Both the position numbers and the translations under genes were made by a program. This document shows, piece by piece, positions 24,598-33,778 of a DNA stretch of 40,637 nt; position 1 is the stretch's first letter, and every line of letters begins with the position of its first letter. Origin of the DNA: Chitinophagaceae bacterium (lineage in GTDB: Bacteria; Bacteroidota; Bacteroidia; Chitinophagales; Chitinophagaceae); the NCBI GenBank assembly GCA_027484165.1, contig JAIXWH010000089.1:1-40637 (forward strand), written 5' to 3'. The notes below the pieces were generated by a model. That model was given only the letters and a program-made list of their open reading frames with translations. It was not told where the DNA came from and searched no databases.

Positions 24598-25704
24598 ATG
24601 AAGCGACTTTCTGTTTTGTACTTTCTCTTTTCATTAGCTTTACCAATATCTGTTTTTTCTCAGGTCAGAAAATATTCCAACGAATTTTTGAATATAGGAG
24701 CCGGAGCAAGAGGCTTGGCAATGGGAGGTGCTCAGGTAGCATCCGTTTCAGATGCAACCGGAGGTTATTGGAATCCTGCTGCTTTGGTAAATGTAAAAGA
24801 CAATCCCGAAGCCATGCTCATGCATGCTGATTATTTCGCTGGAATTGCAAAATATGATTACGGAACTTTAGCACTTCCCATTCAGGACAATAAAAGAACA
24901 ATTGGTATCTCAGTTTTAAGATTTGCAGTTGATGATATTCCAAATACACTTTATCTTGTTCAGCCAGATGGTAGTTTGAACTATGATAATATTCAAAGTT
25001 TTTCTTCAGCGGATTATGCATTTCTTTTATCATTTGCTCAACAGTATACTGAAAATAAAAATCGTAAAATCAGTGTAGGAGCTAATGCAAAAATCATCTA
25101 TCGCAAAGTAGGTTCTTTTGCAAATGCGTGGGGCTTTGGCTTGGATGCAGCTGCGATGATGCATGGAAATAGATGGAAACTGGGTTTGATGGCAAAAGAT
25201 ATCACCACCACTTTCAATGCGTGGTCATTTAATTTTACTGATAGAGAAAAAGAAGCCCTTTATCTAACCCAAAATAACATTCCTGTTAAATCAACAGAAA
25301 TAACACTTCCGAGAATTGTGCTTGGTGGTGCATACAATTTTAAGATTACCCCATCAGTTAACCTGCTTGCAGAGGCAAATCTTGATTTTACTTTTGATGG
25401 AAGAAGAAATACAATTTTCAGTACGAACAATATGAGCATTGATCCGCGCATTGGAATCGAAACATCGATCCAAAATGTTTTTTTTGTAAGAGCAGGTATT
25501 TCTAATTTTCAAAAAACAATTTCCGATAAGGATACATTAAATCAAAGTAAAACCTGGATCTATCAGCCAAGTATAGGAGCAGGATTTAAAATAAAAAATG
25601 TTGCCATTGATTATGCCTTTACAAATTTGGCTAATCAAGGAAACCCTTTATACACCCATGTTTTTTCTTTGAAATTGGATTTTGTAAGAAAAAAAGAAAA
25701 CTAA
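24598..25704 (+). CDS. PorV/PorQ-family outer-membrane beta-barrel protein
   Basis: A 368-residue exported protein. A signal peptide (about 1-21, ending SVFSQ) is followed by the family signature FLNIGAGARGLAMGGAQVAS and DATGGYWNPAAL. The rest is predicted as FadL-like beta-strands, ending in an aromatic-rich strand (HVFSLKLDFVRK). In type IX secretion, PorV shuttles cargo at the outer membrane and works with the PorU sortase, while PorQ works with PorZ. The next gene, 13 bases downstream, encodes a PorU-like protease, so a PorV-like role is likely but not proven. The N-terminal signature is closer to the general PorV/PorQ family than to classical PorV. Confidence 0.85.
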   Translation: MKRLSVLYFLFSLALPISVFSQVRKYSNEFLNIGAGARGLAMGGAQVASVSDATGGYWNPAALVNVKDNPEAMLMHADYFAGIAKYDYGTLALPIQDNKRTIGISVLRFAVDDIPNTLYLVQPDGSLNYDNIQSFSSADYAFLLSFAQQYTENKNRKISVGANAKIIYRKVGSFANAWGFGLDAAAMMHGNRWKLGLMAKDITTTFNAWSFNFTDREKEALYLTQNNIPVKSTEITLPRIVLGGAYNFKITPSVNLLAEANLDFTFDGRRNTIFSTNNMSIDPRIGIETSIQNVFFVRAGISNFQKTISDKDTLNQSKTWIYQPSIGAGFKIKNVAIDYAFTNLANQGNPLYTHVFSLKLDFVRKKEN

Positions 25705-25717
25705 TCAATATAAAAAG

Positions 25718-28700
25718 ATGAAAAAATTAATTTTAGTCATATTGGTTTGCTGGATTTCAACCGCACATAGTCAGTTAAACAATAGCTGGATTGATTACAG
25801 TAAAACTTACTATAAGTTTACTTTGGCAAATGACGGATTGTATCGTATACCCCAATCTGCTATAGCGGGTTTAGGCTTGTCGAACGTGAATGCAAATGAT
25901 TTCCAATTATGGAGAAATGGAGAGGAAGTTAGAATTTACACTTCTATTACCAACGCGCCTTTAACTTCAATTGATTACATAGAGTTTTGGGGAATGATGA
26001 ATGACGGAAAACCAGATAAATCGCTTTATCTAAATCCAGATTATCAATTATCCGAAAGATTTAGTCTGGAGAGTGACACGGTTTCTTATTTTTTAACAGT
26101 TAACACAGCTTCGCCTAATTTAAGATATACGGATGTTGTTAACACCGCTCCTAGCACAGCCACTCCCGATGCTTTTTACATGAGAGATCTTGATAACTAC
26201 TTCAAGGATTACATGAATCGAGGTGAAGCAAAAGATGTAGGTGAGTACGTGTATTCTTCTTCTTACGATAAAGCAGAAGGATGGTCTAGCACTTTACGAA
26301 ATCCCATCTGCTGTGATGTTAAAAAAGAATTCTCCTCACTTAATATTTACTCGGCAGGCCCCACAAACTCTCTATCAATTAGAGTTAACGCAGCTGGAGC
26401 AGCCTTCAATTTTCGTAATCTTTTTATAAAGGTTAATCAAACTGAAATAACTGCTGCGCCATACGGACAATCAGTTCCTATGAATAATTTCAATTATCAG
26501 AAATTAAATTTCACAGGACTGCCCTTAAGTCTTTTACGTGATTCAATTAAAGTGGCATTAGTAGCAGGAATTACATCAGCAAATACAACCGACAAATTTG
26601 TGGTTTCCAGTATGGGGTTGACTTATCCAGCAGTTTTCAATTTCAACAATGCAAATAATTTTTCATTCAAATTGGAACCCAGTGCTAATGGAAATTATTT
26701 GGTCATTTCAAACTTTAATAGAGGTAACCAGCAGCCCATATTGTTGGACCTTACAACAGGAAACAGATATCTAGGGGAAATAAACTCAACTGCTGGGAGG
26801 ATAAAATTTGTCCTTCCTCCTTCAACTCAAGCAAGAAGTTTTATTTTGGTAAGCCAAGCTGTTGTGAGAACAATTACATCTGCTACAATAAAGAATTTTC
26901 TCGATTTAAGAGATATTAATAATCAGGCAAATTATATCATCATTAGTAACCCTGTTTTGTACAACGATGGAAATGGCAATAATTGCGTACAAGATTATGC
27001 TCAGTATCGTAATTCAATTCAAGGAGGATCATTTAATTCAAAAATATACGATATCAATGAACTTTATGATCAGTTCAGTTTCGGAATAAAAAATCATCCA
27101 GCATCCGTAAGAGATTTCATCAGATATGCAAGTTTAAATTTTGCAACAAATCCAACACATGTGTTTTTGATTGGACGTGGCGTGGATTATGTTGATCAAA
27201 GAAAAAATAGTACCAATCCAATTTTGCAACAAATTAATCTGGTTCCTACTTTTGGATGGCCTCCATCAGATATCTTATTGGCTGCAAATCCCGGCAAATT
27301 CACGCCCATTATTCCAATCGGACGTTTGTCAGCAGTTGAGCCTATTGAGGTTAAAAATTATTTGACAAAAATGCAGGAGTATGAACTTGCTCAGCAAACA
27401 AACAGTGGCAGTACAAGTGATAAGCTGTGGATGAAAAACTTCCTGCATATTACTGGGGGAAGTGATACGGTTGAAAACAACCAGTTCAATAGTTATATGA
27501 ACAGCTATAAAAGAATTGCAGAAGATACACTAATTGGTGCTCAGGTTCAAACTTTTTCAAAAACCACGACAAGCGTTGTTCAGCAAATTACCAATCAAGA
27601 GATAGAAGATTTGTTCAATAAGGGTATAAGCTTTATGGGTTACTTTGGTCATAGCTCAGCAAATACTTTTCAGTTTAATTTGAGTAATCCTCAGTTATTT
27701 AATAATGCAGGAAAATATCCTTTTATCAATGTAAACGGTTGTAATGCAGGAAATTTTTACTCTTTCGATCAAGTACGTATTTCAGGTGGTTTAACCTTAT
27801 CAGAAAAATTCGTATTGGCAAATCAAAGGGGTGGTATTGGCTTTTTAGCCGATACCCATTTTGGAATACCTCCATTTTTAGATTTATATAATACGTCTCT
27901 ATACAAACATTTTTGTCAGTCAGATTATGGAAAGTCGATAGGAGAACAAATCAAATTGGTAACTCAAGAGTTAGGCGGAACAAACCCATTTCTCGACTTT
28001 TATGTGAGGATGCATTTAGAGCAAATTAATCTTCATGGAGATCCTGCTTTAAAAATCAACTACTTTTCAAAACCGGATTATGTGGTAGAAGATCAAATGG
28101 TTACCACAGCTCCCAATTCGATCTCATTAGCCGATCCTAAATTCAATCTGAAAGTAAAAATTTATAACATCGGAAAATTCGTGAAAGATTCATTGTGGGT
28201 AAATGTGAAATTAAAACTCCCAAATGATTCAATCATTTCTTTATACAAAAAGTTAATTCCAGGATTTAATAATATCTATACCCAATCATATTTCCCGGTT
28301 AATCCTTATTTGTTAGACACCAATATTAATATAACTCCATTAAATAAAGGGGCTAATCAAATCATTGTAGATTTGGATACATCAAACAGAGTTGATGAAT
28401 TGAATGAAATGAATAATGTGGTTACTAAAGAATTTTATATTTATCCTGATGAATTAAAACCAATTTATCCTTATCAATTTTCAATCATTAATCATCAAAA
28501 TATTTCGTACAGAGCAAGTACCTCCAATCAGTTTTTCGGCAACAGAACTTATAAGATGGAATTTGATACCACAGAATTATTCAACTCTCCACTTAAAAAA
28601 TCATATGAAAAAACCGGGCTTGCAGGATTAGTGGAGTTTCAGCCTACAGATATCGATTTTTCAGACAGTACCGTTTATTATTGGAGAGTAGCTACTGTTC

Positions 28701-30829
28701 CATTAAACAGCAATCCGTTCAGTTGGAATACTTCTTCATTTGTTTATTTGCCTAATAGTTCTCAAGGGTATAATCAATCACATTATTACCAGTTTTTGAA
28801 ATCGAATTACAATAATGTTGTTTTGGACTCAGACAGAGTTTTCAAATTTAAATTGGTTCCTCAAGATCTAATCATAAGAACAGGAATTTATCCATTTTTC
28901 AATTTCGATAGGATTAATGTTAATCTTGGTATTAATCAATTGGAGCAATATGGATGTATCAATTTTGGCGTGCCAGGAGGTTATAATAATATTCAATTTT
29001 ATGTTTTTGATACACTGACTTTAAAACCTTTGAGAAATTATAATATTAGTGCTACTAACGGACGATTTGGAAGCAGATATGTTTGTGCAAGAGGCGGTGA
29101 TTCAACCAGAGCATTTTTTGAATTTAATTACAGTGATTCTAATCAAAGAAGAAGCGCAATTAGTTTTATCGACTCTATACCCAATGGAATGTATGTTGCA
29201 GTAACTAATTTATCGAGTACCTCAAATACTTCTTTTATCAATCAGTGGATGAACGATACTATCGCATTAGGTTCTGGCGTATCCTTATATCATAAATTAA
29301 AATCTATCGGTTTTAATAAAATTGATAGTCTCACCAGAAACTTACCCTTTCTTTATTTTTATAAAAAGGGGAGTGCTTCATTCCAGCCAACTGAAATTAT
29401 AGGTCCAACGCCATCATCATATATAGACCAGCCCTTTAGATTGTTATCCTATATTTCTGACAGTGGTAAAATTGAATCCCCTGTTTATGGTCCTGCAAGA
29501 CATTGGACTTCTTTGCACTGGAGAGGATTCTCAATTGATAACAATCCAACAGCAGATTCTTTGAAAGTACAGGTTTGGGGAACTGGAAGCAGTGGAATTT
29601 TTAGTCTATTGTCTACAATTTATCCGGCTCAGGATACCAGTCTTGATTTTGTAGATTCACCTTACATCAAATTGGTAGTTGTAAACAAAGACAAACAATT
29701 TTTTACTCCCCATCAACTCAGATATTTGCGAGTAAACGGAGATATGATTCCTGAAGGAGCAATTTCACCTACATTGTCATTTGCATCTACTGATAGTGTA
29801 GAGCAAGGCCAGCTCGTTAATATGAACATTAGTTTTAAAAACGTGAGTGATGTTGCTTTCGATACTACAATTAAAGTCAAGCTTGTGGTATCAAAATCAG
29901 ATAATACTTCGGATGTGTTTTATTTACCCAGAAAAAAAGCATTATTGCCAGGTGATACTATTAATGTAAATTATAAAATAGATACCAGAAACTATCAATT
30001 TAACAACAACTGGACTTTAGACATTAATCCAGATAATGATCAGCCTGAACAATATCACTTCAATAATATTTGGACTAATCCATTTTATGTTAAAAAGACA
30101 GACAAGTATAATCCATTGCTGGACGTTACTTTTGATGGAGTACATATTTTAAACAGAGATATTGTTTCTTCTAAGCCACATATCTTGATTAAGTTAAAAG
30201 ATGAAAATAAATTTCTGGCGTTGGATGACACTTCATTAATGAGGGTTAAAGTGAAATTTCCTGATCAATCGATTCATGAATATCATTTTGGAGATACGAT
30301 GCAATTTATTCCCGCAAACTTGGCATCAGGTGAGAATACAGCAAGCATTCAATTTAACCCGGTTTTCTTTGAAGATGGCGATTACGAGTTAATGGTTTCT
30401 GGTAATGATGTATCTGGAAATAACGCAGGAAATCTTGAATATCAAATTACTTTTTCTGTTTTGAATAAGCCTATGATTTCAAATTTATTGAATTATCCAA
30501 ATCCATTTACCACATCAACCGCATTTGTGTTTACACTTACGGGCAGCGACATCCCACAAAATTTAAGAATTCAAATTTTAACTATAACAGGAAAAGTGGT
30601 AAAAGAAATAACAAAAAATGAATTGGGAGAAATACATATTGGAAGAAACATCACCGATTATAAATGGGATGGTACAGATATGTATGGTCAGCCATTGGCT
30701 AATGGAGTTTATTTGTATCGGGTTATAACCAATTTAAATGGCAAGTCGTTAGACAAATACAAAGCAAATGGAGATAATACAGATCAGTATTTCAAAAAAG
30801 GGTATGGAAAAATGTATTTGATGCGATAA
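25718..30829 (+). CDS. porU: PorU-like type IX secretion C25 peptidase (sortase)
   Basis: A 1703-residue exported protein. A signal peptide ends near residue 18. An N-terminal beta domain (YYKFTLANDGLYRIP) and more beta-rich sequence run to about 400. A gingipain-type C25 peptidase domain spans about 400-790. The expected catalytic His645 is in GYFGHSSAN and Cys675 in VNGCNAGNF. CARDB-like and other beta domains follow, and a FlgD-like Ig domain sits near 1590-1660 (YKWDGTDMYGQPLANGVYLYR). In P. gingivalis, PorU removes C-terminal sorting domains and attaches cargo to A-LPS. This version is several hundred residues longer than the roughly 1100-1300 I expect. A secreted C25 protease is the alternative, but adjacency to a PorV/PorQ gene favours PorU. 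Confidence 0.8.
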   Translation: MKKLILVILVCWISTAHSQLNNSWIDYSKTYYKFTLANDGLYRIPQSAIAGLGLSNVNANDFQLWRNGEEVRIYTSITNAPLTSIDYIEFWGMMNDGKPDKSLYLNPDYQLSERFSLESDTVSYFLTVNTASPNLRYTDVVNTAPSTATPDAFYMRDLDNYFKDYMNRGEAKDVGEYVYSSSYDKAEGWSSTLRNPICCDVKKEFSSLNIYSAGPTNSLSIRVNAAGAAFNFRNLFIKVNQTEITAAPYGQSVPMNNFNYQKLNFTGLPLSLLRDSIKVALVAGITSANTTDKFVVSSMGLTYPAVFNFNNANNFSFKLEPSANGNYLVISNFNRGNQQPILLDLTTGNRYLGEINSTAGRIKFVLPPSTQARSFILVSQAVVRTITSATIKNFLDLRDINNQANYIIISNPVLYNDGNGNNCVQDYAQYRNSIQGGSFNSKIYDINELYDQFSFGIKNHPASVRDFIRYASLNFATNPTHVFLIGRGVDYVDQRKNSTNPILQQINLVPTFGWPPSDILLAANPGKFTPIIPIGRLSAVEPIEVKNYLTKMQEYELAQQTNSGSTSDKLWMKNFLHITGGSDTVENNQFNSYMNSYKRIAEDTLIGAQVQTFSKTTTSVVQQITNQEIEDLFNKGISFMGYFGHSSANTFQFNLSNPQLFNNAGKYPFINVNGCNAGNFYSFDQVRISGGLTLSEKFVLANQRGGIGFLADTHFGIPPFLDLYNTSLYKHFCQSDYGKSIGEQIKLVTQELGGTNPFLDFYVRMHLEQINLHGDPALKINYFSKPDYVVEDQMVTTAPNSISLADPKFNLKVKIYNIGKFVKDSLWVNVKLKLPNDSIISLYKKLIPGFNNIYTQSYFPVNPYLLDTNINITPLNKGANQIIVDLDTSNRVDELNEMNNVVTKEFYIYPDELKPIYPYQFSIINHQNISYRASTSNQFFGNRTYKMEFDTTELFNSPLKKSYEKTGLAGLVEFQPTDIDFSDSTVYYWRVATVPLNSNPFSWNTSSFVYLPNSSQGYNQSHYYQFLKSNYNNVVLDSDRVFKFKLVPQDLIIRTGIYPFFNFDRINVNLGINQLEQYGCINFGVPGGYNNIQFYVFDTLTLKPLRNYNISATNGRFGSRYVCARGGDSTRAFFEFNYSDSNQRRSAISFIDSIPNGMYVAVTNLSSTSNTSFINQWMNDTIALGSGVSLYHKLKSIGFNKIDSLTRNLPFLYFYKKGSASFQPTEIIGPTPSSYIDQPFRLLSYISDSGKIESPVYGPARHWTSLHWRGFSIDNNPTADSLKVQVWGTGSSGIFSLLSTIYPAQDTSLDFVDSPYIKLVVVNKDKQFFTPHQLRYLRVNGDMIPEGAISPTLSFASTDSVEQGQLVNMNISFKNVSDVAFDTTIKVKLVVSKSDNTSDVFYLPRKKALLPGDTINVNYKIDTRNYQFNNNWTLDINPDNDQPEQYHFNNIWTNPFYVKKTDKYNPLLDVTFDGVHILNRDIVSSKPHILIKLKDENKFLALDDTSLMRVKVKFPDQSIHEYHFGDTMQFIPANLASGENTASIQFNPVFFEDGDYELMVSGNDVSGNNAGNLEYQITFSVLNKPMISNLLNYPNPFTTSTAFVFTLTGSDIPQNLRIQILTITGKVVKEITKNELGEIHIGRNITDYKWDGTDMYGQPLANGVYLYRVITNLNGKSLDKYKANGDNTDQYFKKGYGKMYLMR

Positions 30830-30908
30830 TACTACAGCTGTGTGATTAATCCCAAAGCTAAAATATCCAAACAATATCAATAATTACTTGATTCATTTTC
30901 TTTTATTT

Positions 30909-30916
30909 TAACTTCG
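30909..30916 (+). promoter_or_regulatory. Promoter for hscA: TTG(30888) - 18 bases - TAACTTCG
   Basis: One mismatch from TAnnTTTG with a well-placed -33 TTG at 30888-30890. It lies 23 bases before the hscA start. Confidence 0.5.
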
Positions 30917-30939
30917 CTGTTCAAATATTATTTTATCAG

Positions 30940-32805
30940 ATGGCAAAAATTGCAATCAATATAGCAACTGGGAGTTTACAAAAAGATGAAATCATTGTAG
31001 GTATTGATTTAGGAACTACAAATAGCTTGGTCGCAATTATTCATCCCGAAACAAAAATGCCGGTTGCACTCAAAGAACACAATACATCATCTTTAGTACC
31101 GTCTGTAATATATTTCGATGAGCAGGGGAATATCGAAGTTGGAGAAAATGCAAAATCTCATTTAGAATCACATCCAGAAAGAACCATTTTTTCAGCGAAG
31201 CGATTGATGGGTAAAAGTTATGAGGATGTAAAAAATAATCAATCTTTTTTCTCTTATAAAATAATCAACGATAATACTGATAGTCTGGTAAAAGTGCAGT
31301 TGGAAAATCAATTTTATTCTCCTGTTGAATTATCCTCATTAATACTCAAAGAGTTAAAGAAAAGGGCAGAGCATATTTTAAAAACACCTGTAAACAAAGC
31401 GGTAATTACTGTGCCCGCTTATTTTAACGATACACAAAGACAGGCTACAAGAGATGCTGGAAAACTGGCAGGTTTGGATGTATTAAGAATCATCAATGAA
31501 CCAACGGCTGCAAGTCTTGCATATGGAATTGGTCATAATAATAATCAATCATCAAAGCATGAAATTATAGCAGTATATGATTTAGGAGGAGGTACATTTG
31601 ATATATCAATATTACGATTGAATGATGGAATTTTCGAAGTATTATCAACTAACGGCGATACCTACTTGGGCGGAGATGATATCGATCAATTAATTGTGAG
31701 TCATTGGTGTAATAAAATAGGCATTACTACAGAGCAATTAAGTAAGGATAAATCATTAAATCAAACATATAGATTGAAAGCAGAAACGGCAAAAAAATAT
31801 TTGTCTAATGCATCAGTTTTTGAAGACATTGTCAATAATGTTCCATTGGTATTGACAAAAGATGAATTGGAAATTTTGATTGCTCCGCTGATTGGTAAAA
31901 CCATTAAATGTTGTGAGCTCTCTTTAAAGGATGCAGGTATAAAAAAAACGGAGATTACCAATATAATCATGGTAGGGGGAAGTACAAGAATACCATATAT
32001 CAAACATAGTGTAAGTGATTTTTTTGAAAAGCCGGTTAATGATAAGATCAATCCAGATGAAGTGGTAGCATTAGGGGCTGCAATTCAGGCAGATATTCTT
32101 GCGGGGAATAACAAAGAGCTTCTGTTGCTGGATGTTACTCCTTTGAGTTTAGGCATTGAAACAGTTGGAGGATTGATGGATGTTTTGGTTCCAAGGAATT
32201 CAAAAATTCCAACAACTGCATCACGACAATATACAACACAAGTAGACGGGCAATCATCTATGAGAATTGCTGTTTTTCAGGGGGAGAGAGATATGGTTAA
32301 AGATAATAGGAAATTGGCCAACTTTAATTTGTCGAATATACCTGCAATGCCTGCAGGGTTACCTAAAGTGGATATTCAGTTTTTAATTAATGCAGATGGG
32401 ATACTAACGGTTACGGCTAAAGAATCAAGAAGCGGAGTGTTTCAGCAAATTGAAGTTAAGCCACAATATGGTTTAACAGATGCTGAAGTGGAACAAATGT
32501 TACTAGATTCTATCACCCATGCAAAGGATGATATTGTCCTTAGAGCTCTTACCGAAGCCAGAACAGAAGGGGAGCAGTTGTTGAAAACAACAGAAAAGTT
32601 TTTGGAAAAAAATACTGCTTCTTTAACTCAAGAAGAATTACTCCATACCGCTAATGCAATGCAGTCATTACAAATGGCAATAACCATGGAAGATAAAAAT
32701 TTGATTCATCAAAAAATTGAGGAGCTAAACAATATTTCTCGCCCTTATGCAGAGCGTGTTATGGATCAGGCAATAGGAAAAGCGATGACTGGAAAAAAGA
32801 TATAG
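30940..32805 (+). CDS. hscA: HscA-type Hsp70 chaperone for Fe-S cluster assembly
   Basis: A 621-residue Hsp70. The ATPase domain begins with [13 protein letters not shown] and continues with the phosphate loop [15 protein letters not shown] and [11 protein letters not shown]. The substrate-binding domain follows from about residue 395 ([17 protein letters not shown]) with a helical lid. HscA, as opposed to DnaK, is suggested by the N-terminal extension [15 protein letters not shown], the length slightly below DnaK's roughly 640, and the absence of the acidic glycine-rich DnaK tail. It would help transfer Fe-S clusters from IscU with HscB. No iscU or hscB is adjacent, which is a caveat. It is convergent with riboflavin synthase, 12 bases away. 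Confidence 0.85.
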   Translation: MAKIAINIATGSLQKDEIIVGIDLGTTNSLVAIIHPETKMPVALKEHNTSSLVPSVIYFDEQGNIEVGENAKSHLESHPERTIFSAKRLMGKSYEDVKNNQSFFSYKIINDNTDSLVKVQLENQFYSPVELSSLILKELKKRAEHILKTPVNKAVITVPAYFNDTQRQATRDAGKLAGLDVLRIINEPTAASLAYGIGHNNNQSSKHEIIAVYDLGGGTFDISILRLNDGIFEVLSTNGDTYLGGDDIDQLIVSHWCNKIGITTEQLSKDKSLNQTYRLKAETAKKYLSNASVFEDIVNNVPLVLTKDELEILIAPLIGKTIKCCELSLKDAGIKKTEITNIIMVGGSTRIPYIKHSVSDFFEKPVNDKINPDEVVALGAAIQADILAGNNKELLLLDVTPLSLGIETVGGLMDVLVPRNSKIPTTASRQYTTQVDGQSSMRIAVFQGERDMVKDNRKLANFNLSNIPAMPAGLPKVDIQFLINADGILTVTAKESRSGVFQQIEVKPQYGLTDAEVEQMLLDSITHAKDDIVLRALTEARTEGEQLLKTTEKFLEKNTASLTQEELLHTANAMQSLQMAITMEDKNLIHQKIEELNNISRPYAERVMDQAIGKAMTGKKI

Positions 32806-32817
32806 AGAGTTAGGTAC

Positions 32818-33408
32818 TTAATTTCTGTTCTGCAACATTCGATTGATATATTTCCCCAAAATATCAAATTCTACATTTACTTTCATTCCAATATGCAAAT
32901 CTTTAATATTGGTATGCTCGTAAGTATAGGGGATGATTGCTACTGTAAACGTATTTCCTGTAACATTGAACAATGTTAAACTGATTCCATTTAAACAGAT
33001 AGATCCTTTTTCGATAATGAGATTACAGAATTGTTGGTCAATTTCAAAAGTATATTCCCAACTTCCATTTTTCTCATTCAGTTCTATACACTTTCCGGTG
33101 GTGTCAACATGGCCTTGAACGATATGTCCGTCAATACGACCGTTCATTTGCATACATCTTTCCAAATTAACCTGAGCCCCAACTTTTAAATCAGAAAGAT
33201 TCGTTTTTTCAAGCGTTTCTTGAATTGCGGTTAGTTTGTATAAGCTTTGGTTGATTTCCTCAACTGTAAGGCAAACCCCATTATGACTTACACTTTGGTC
33301 TACTTTTAATGCTGAAGTAATGGGTGACTCAATCCAAAATGAAAGATTTGAACCAATGGGTTGTATTTCTTTTATTGTGCCTAATTGTTCGATTATTCCT
33401 GTAAACAT
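32818..33408 (-). CDS. ribE: Riboflavin synthase, alpha subunit
   Basis: A 196-residue enzyme of two tandem lumazine-binding repeats. It converts two molecules of 6,7-dimethyl-8-ribityllumazine to riboflavin. The N-terminal MFTGIIEQLGTI is nearly invariant in the family. Repeat 1 contains SHNGVCLTVEEI and repeat 2 contains CLNGISLTLFNV, with GHIVQGHVDTTG as the inter-repeat ligand segment. The length is normal. It stands alone, with no ribD, ribBA or ribH nearby and no FMN riboswitch visible in the 56 bases between it and the rpsU promoter. It is divergent from rpsU. Confidence 0.95.
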   Translation of the reverse strand: MFTGIIEQLGTIKEIQPIGSNLSFWIESPITSALKVDQSVSHNGVCLTVEEINQSLYKLTAIQETLEKTNLSDLKVGAQVNLERCMQMNGRIDGHIVQGHVDTTGKCIELNEKNGSWEYTFEIDQQFCNLIIEKGSICLNGISLTLFNVTGNTFTVAIIPYTYEHTNIKDLHIGMKVNVEFDILGKYINRMLQNRN

Positions 33409-33459
33409 TTTTCAAATTTCGTATTTTTCAGAGATATTTTTTATTTTAAATAAAACCAC

Positions 33460-33467
33460 TATCTTTG
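33460..33467 (+). promoter_or_regulatory. -7 element (TATCTTTG) for rpsU
   Basis: An exact consensus match, 48 bases before the rpsU ATG. It includes the in-frame TTG at 33465 and so excludes that codon as a start. Confidence 0.55.
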
Positions 33468-33499
33468 CCACCCGCTTTTAAAAAGTGGTATTTTTCACC

Positions 33500-33508
33500 A
33501 AAGGAGGT
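33500..33508 (+). promoter_or_regulatory. Exceptional full-length Shine-Dalgarno sequence of rpsU
   Basis: AAAGGAGGT is fully complementary to the bacterial 16S 3' tail, and GGAGG ends eight bases before the ATG at 33516. Other starts in the window show A/T-rich leaders without such a site. This fits the known pattern in Bacteroidota, where bS21 occludes the anti-Shine-Dalgarno sequence and its own gene keeps a strong site for autoregulation. Confidence 0.9.
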
Positions 33509-33515
33509 ATATAAC

Positions 33516-33710
33516 ATGTTAATTATTGATTCAAAAGATTGCGAAAACATCGACAAGGCTTTAAAAAAGTACAAGAAAAAATTTGAAAAAAGTCGCACAC
33601 TTCTCCAGTTAAGAGAAAGACAAGCTTTTACAAAGCCGTCTGTAAGACGTCGTACTGAAGTGTTGAAAGCAATCTACAAGCAAAAGCTAACAACTGGTCA
33701 GGTAGATTAA
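33516..33710 (+). CDS. rpsU: 30S ribosomal protein bS21
   Basis: A 64-residue basic protein with the S21 pattern: an N-terminal strand (MLIIDSKDCENIDKALKKYKKK), then LLQLRERQAFTKPSVRRR and a long helix. It sits near the 16S rRNA 3' end on the small-subunit platform. In Bacteroidota ribosomes it helps sequester the anti-Shine-Dalgarno sequence, so mRNAs normally initiate without it. The ATG at 33516 is set by a perfect Shine-Dalgarno sequence; the TTG 51 bases earlier lies inside the promoter. The downstream hairpin at 33739-33778 probably ends most transcripts before xerC. Confidence 0.95.
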   Translation: MLIIDSKDCENIDKALKKYKKKFEKSRTLLQLRERQAFTKPSVRRRTEVLKAIYKQKLTTGQVD

Positions 33711-33738
33711 TTCTTTTTGACTTATCATAATTTTAATT

Positions 33739-33778
33739 GGTAACTTTAGTTATTCTGTAACTTTGGTTACCATTTTTT
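33739..33778 (+). terminator. Probable rpsU terminator overlapping the xerC promoter
   Basis: A nested inverted repeat: GGTAAC (33739-33744) pairs with GTTACC (33766-33771), and AGTTA (33748-33752) pairs with TAACT (33758-33762). A 3x3 internal loop separates the two stems, and the hairpin loop is TTCTG. Six T residues (33773-33778) follow directly and end at the xerC start codon. It is low in GC, so efficiency is uncertain. Confidence 0.6.
33758..33765 (+). promoter_or_regulatory. Promoter for xerC: TTG(33737) - 18 bases - TAACTTTG
   Basis: An exact -7 match with a correctly spaced -33 TTG, 13 bases before the xerC ATG. The -7 box forms part of the right arm of the terminator hairpin. Confidence 0.6.

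Noticed and set aside
32818-33460. FMN riboswitch upstream of riboflavin synthase
   Set aside because: Only about 50 bases separate ribE from the rpsU promoter, and none of the conserved FMN-aptamer segments is visible.
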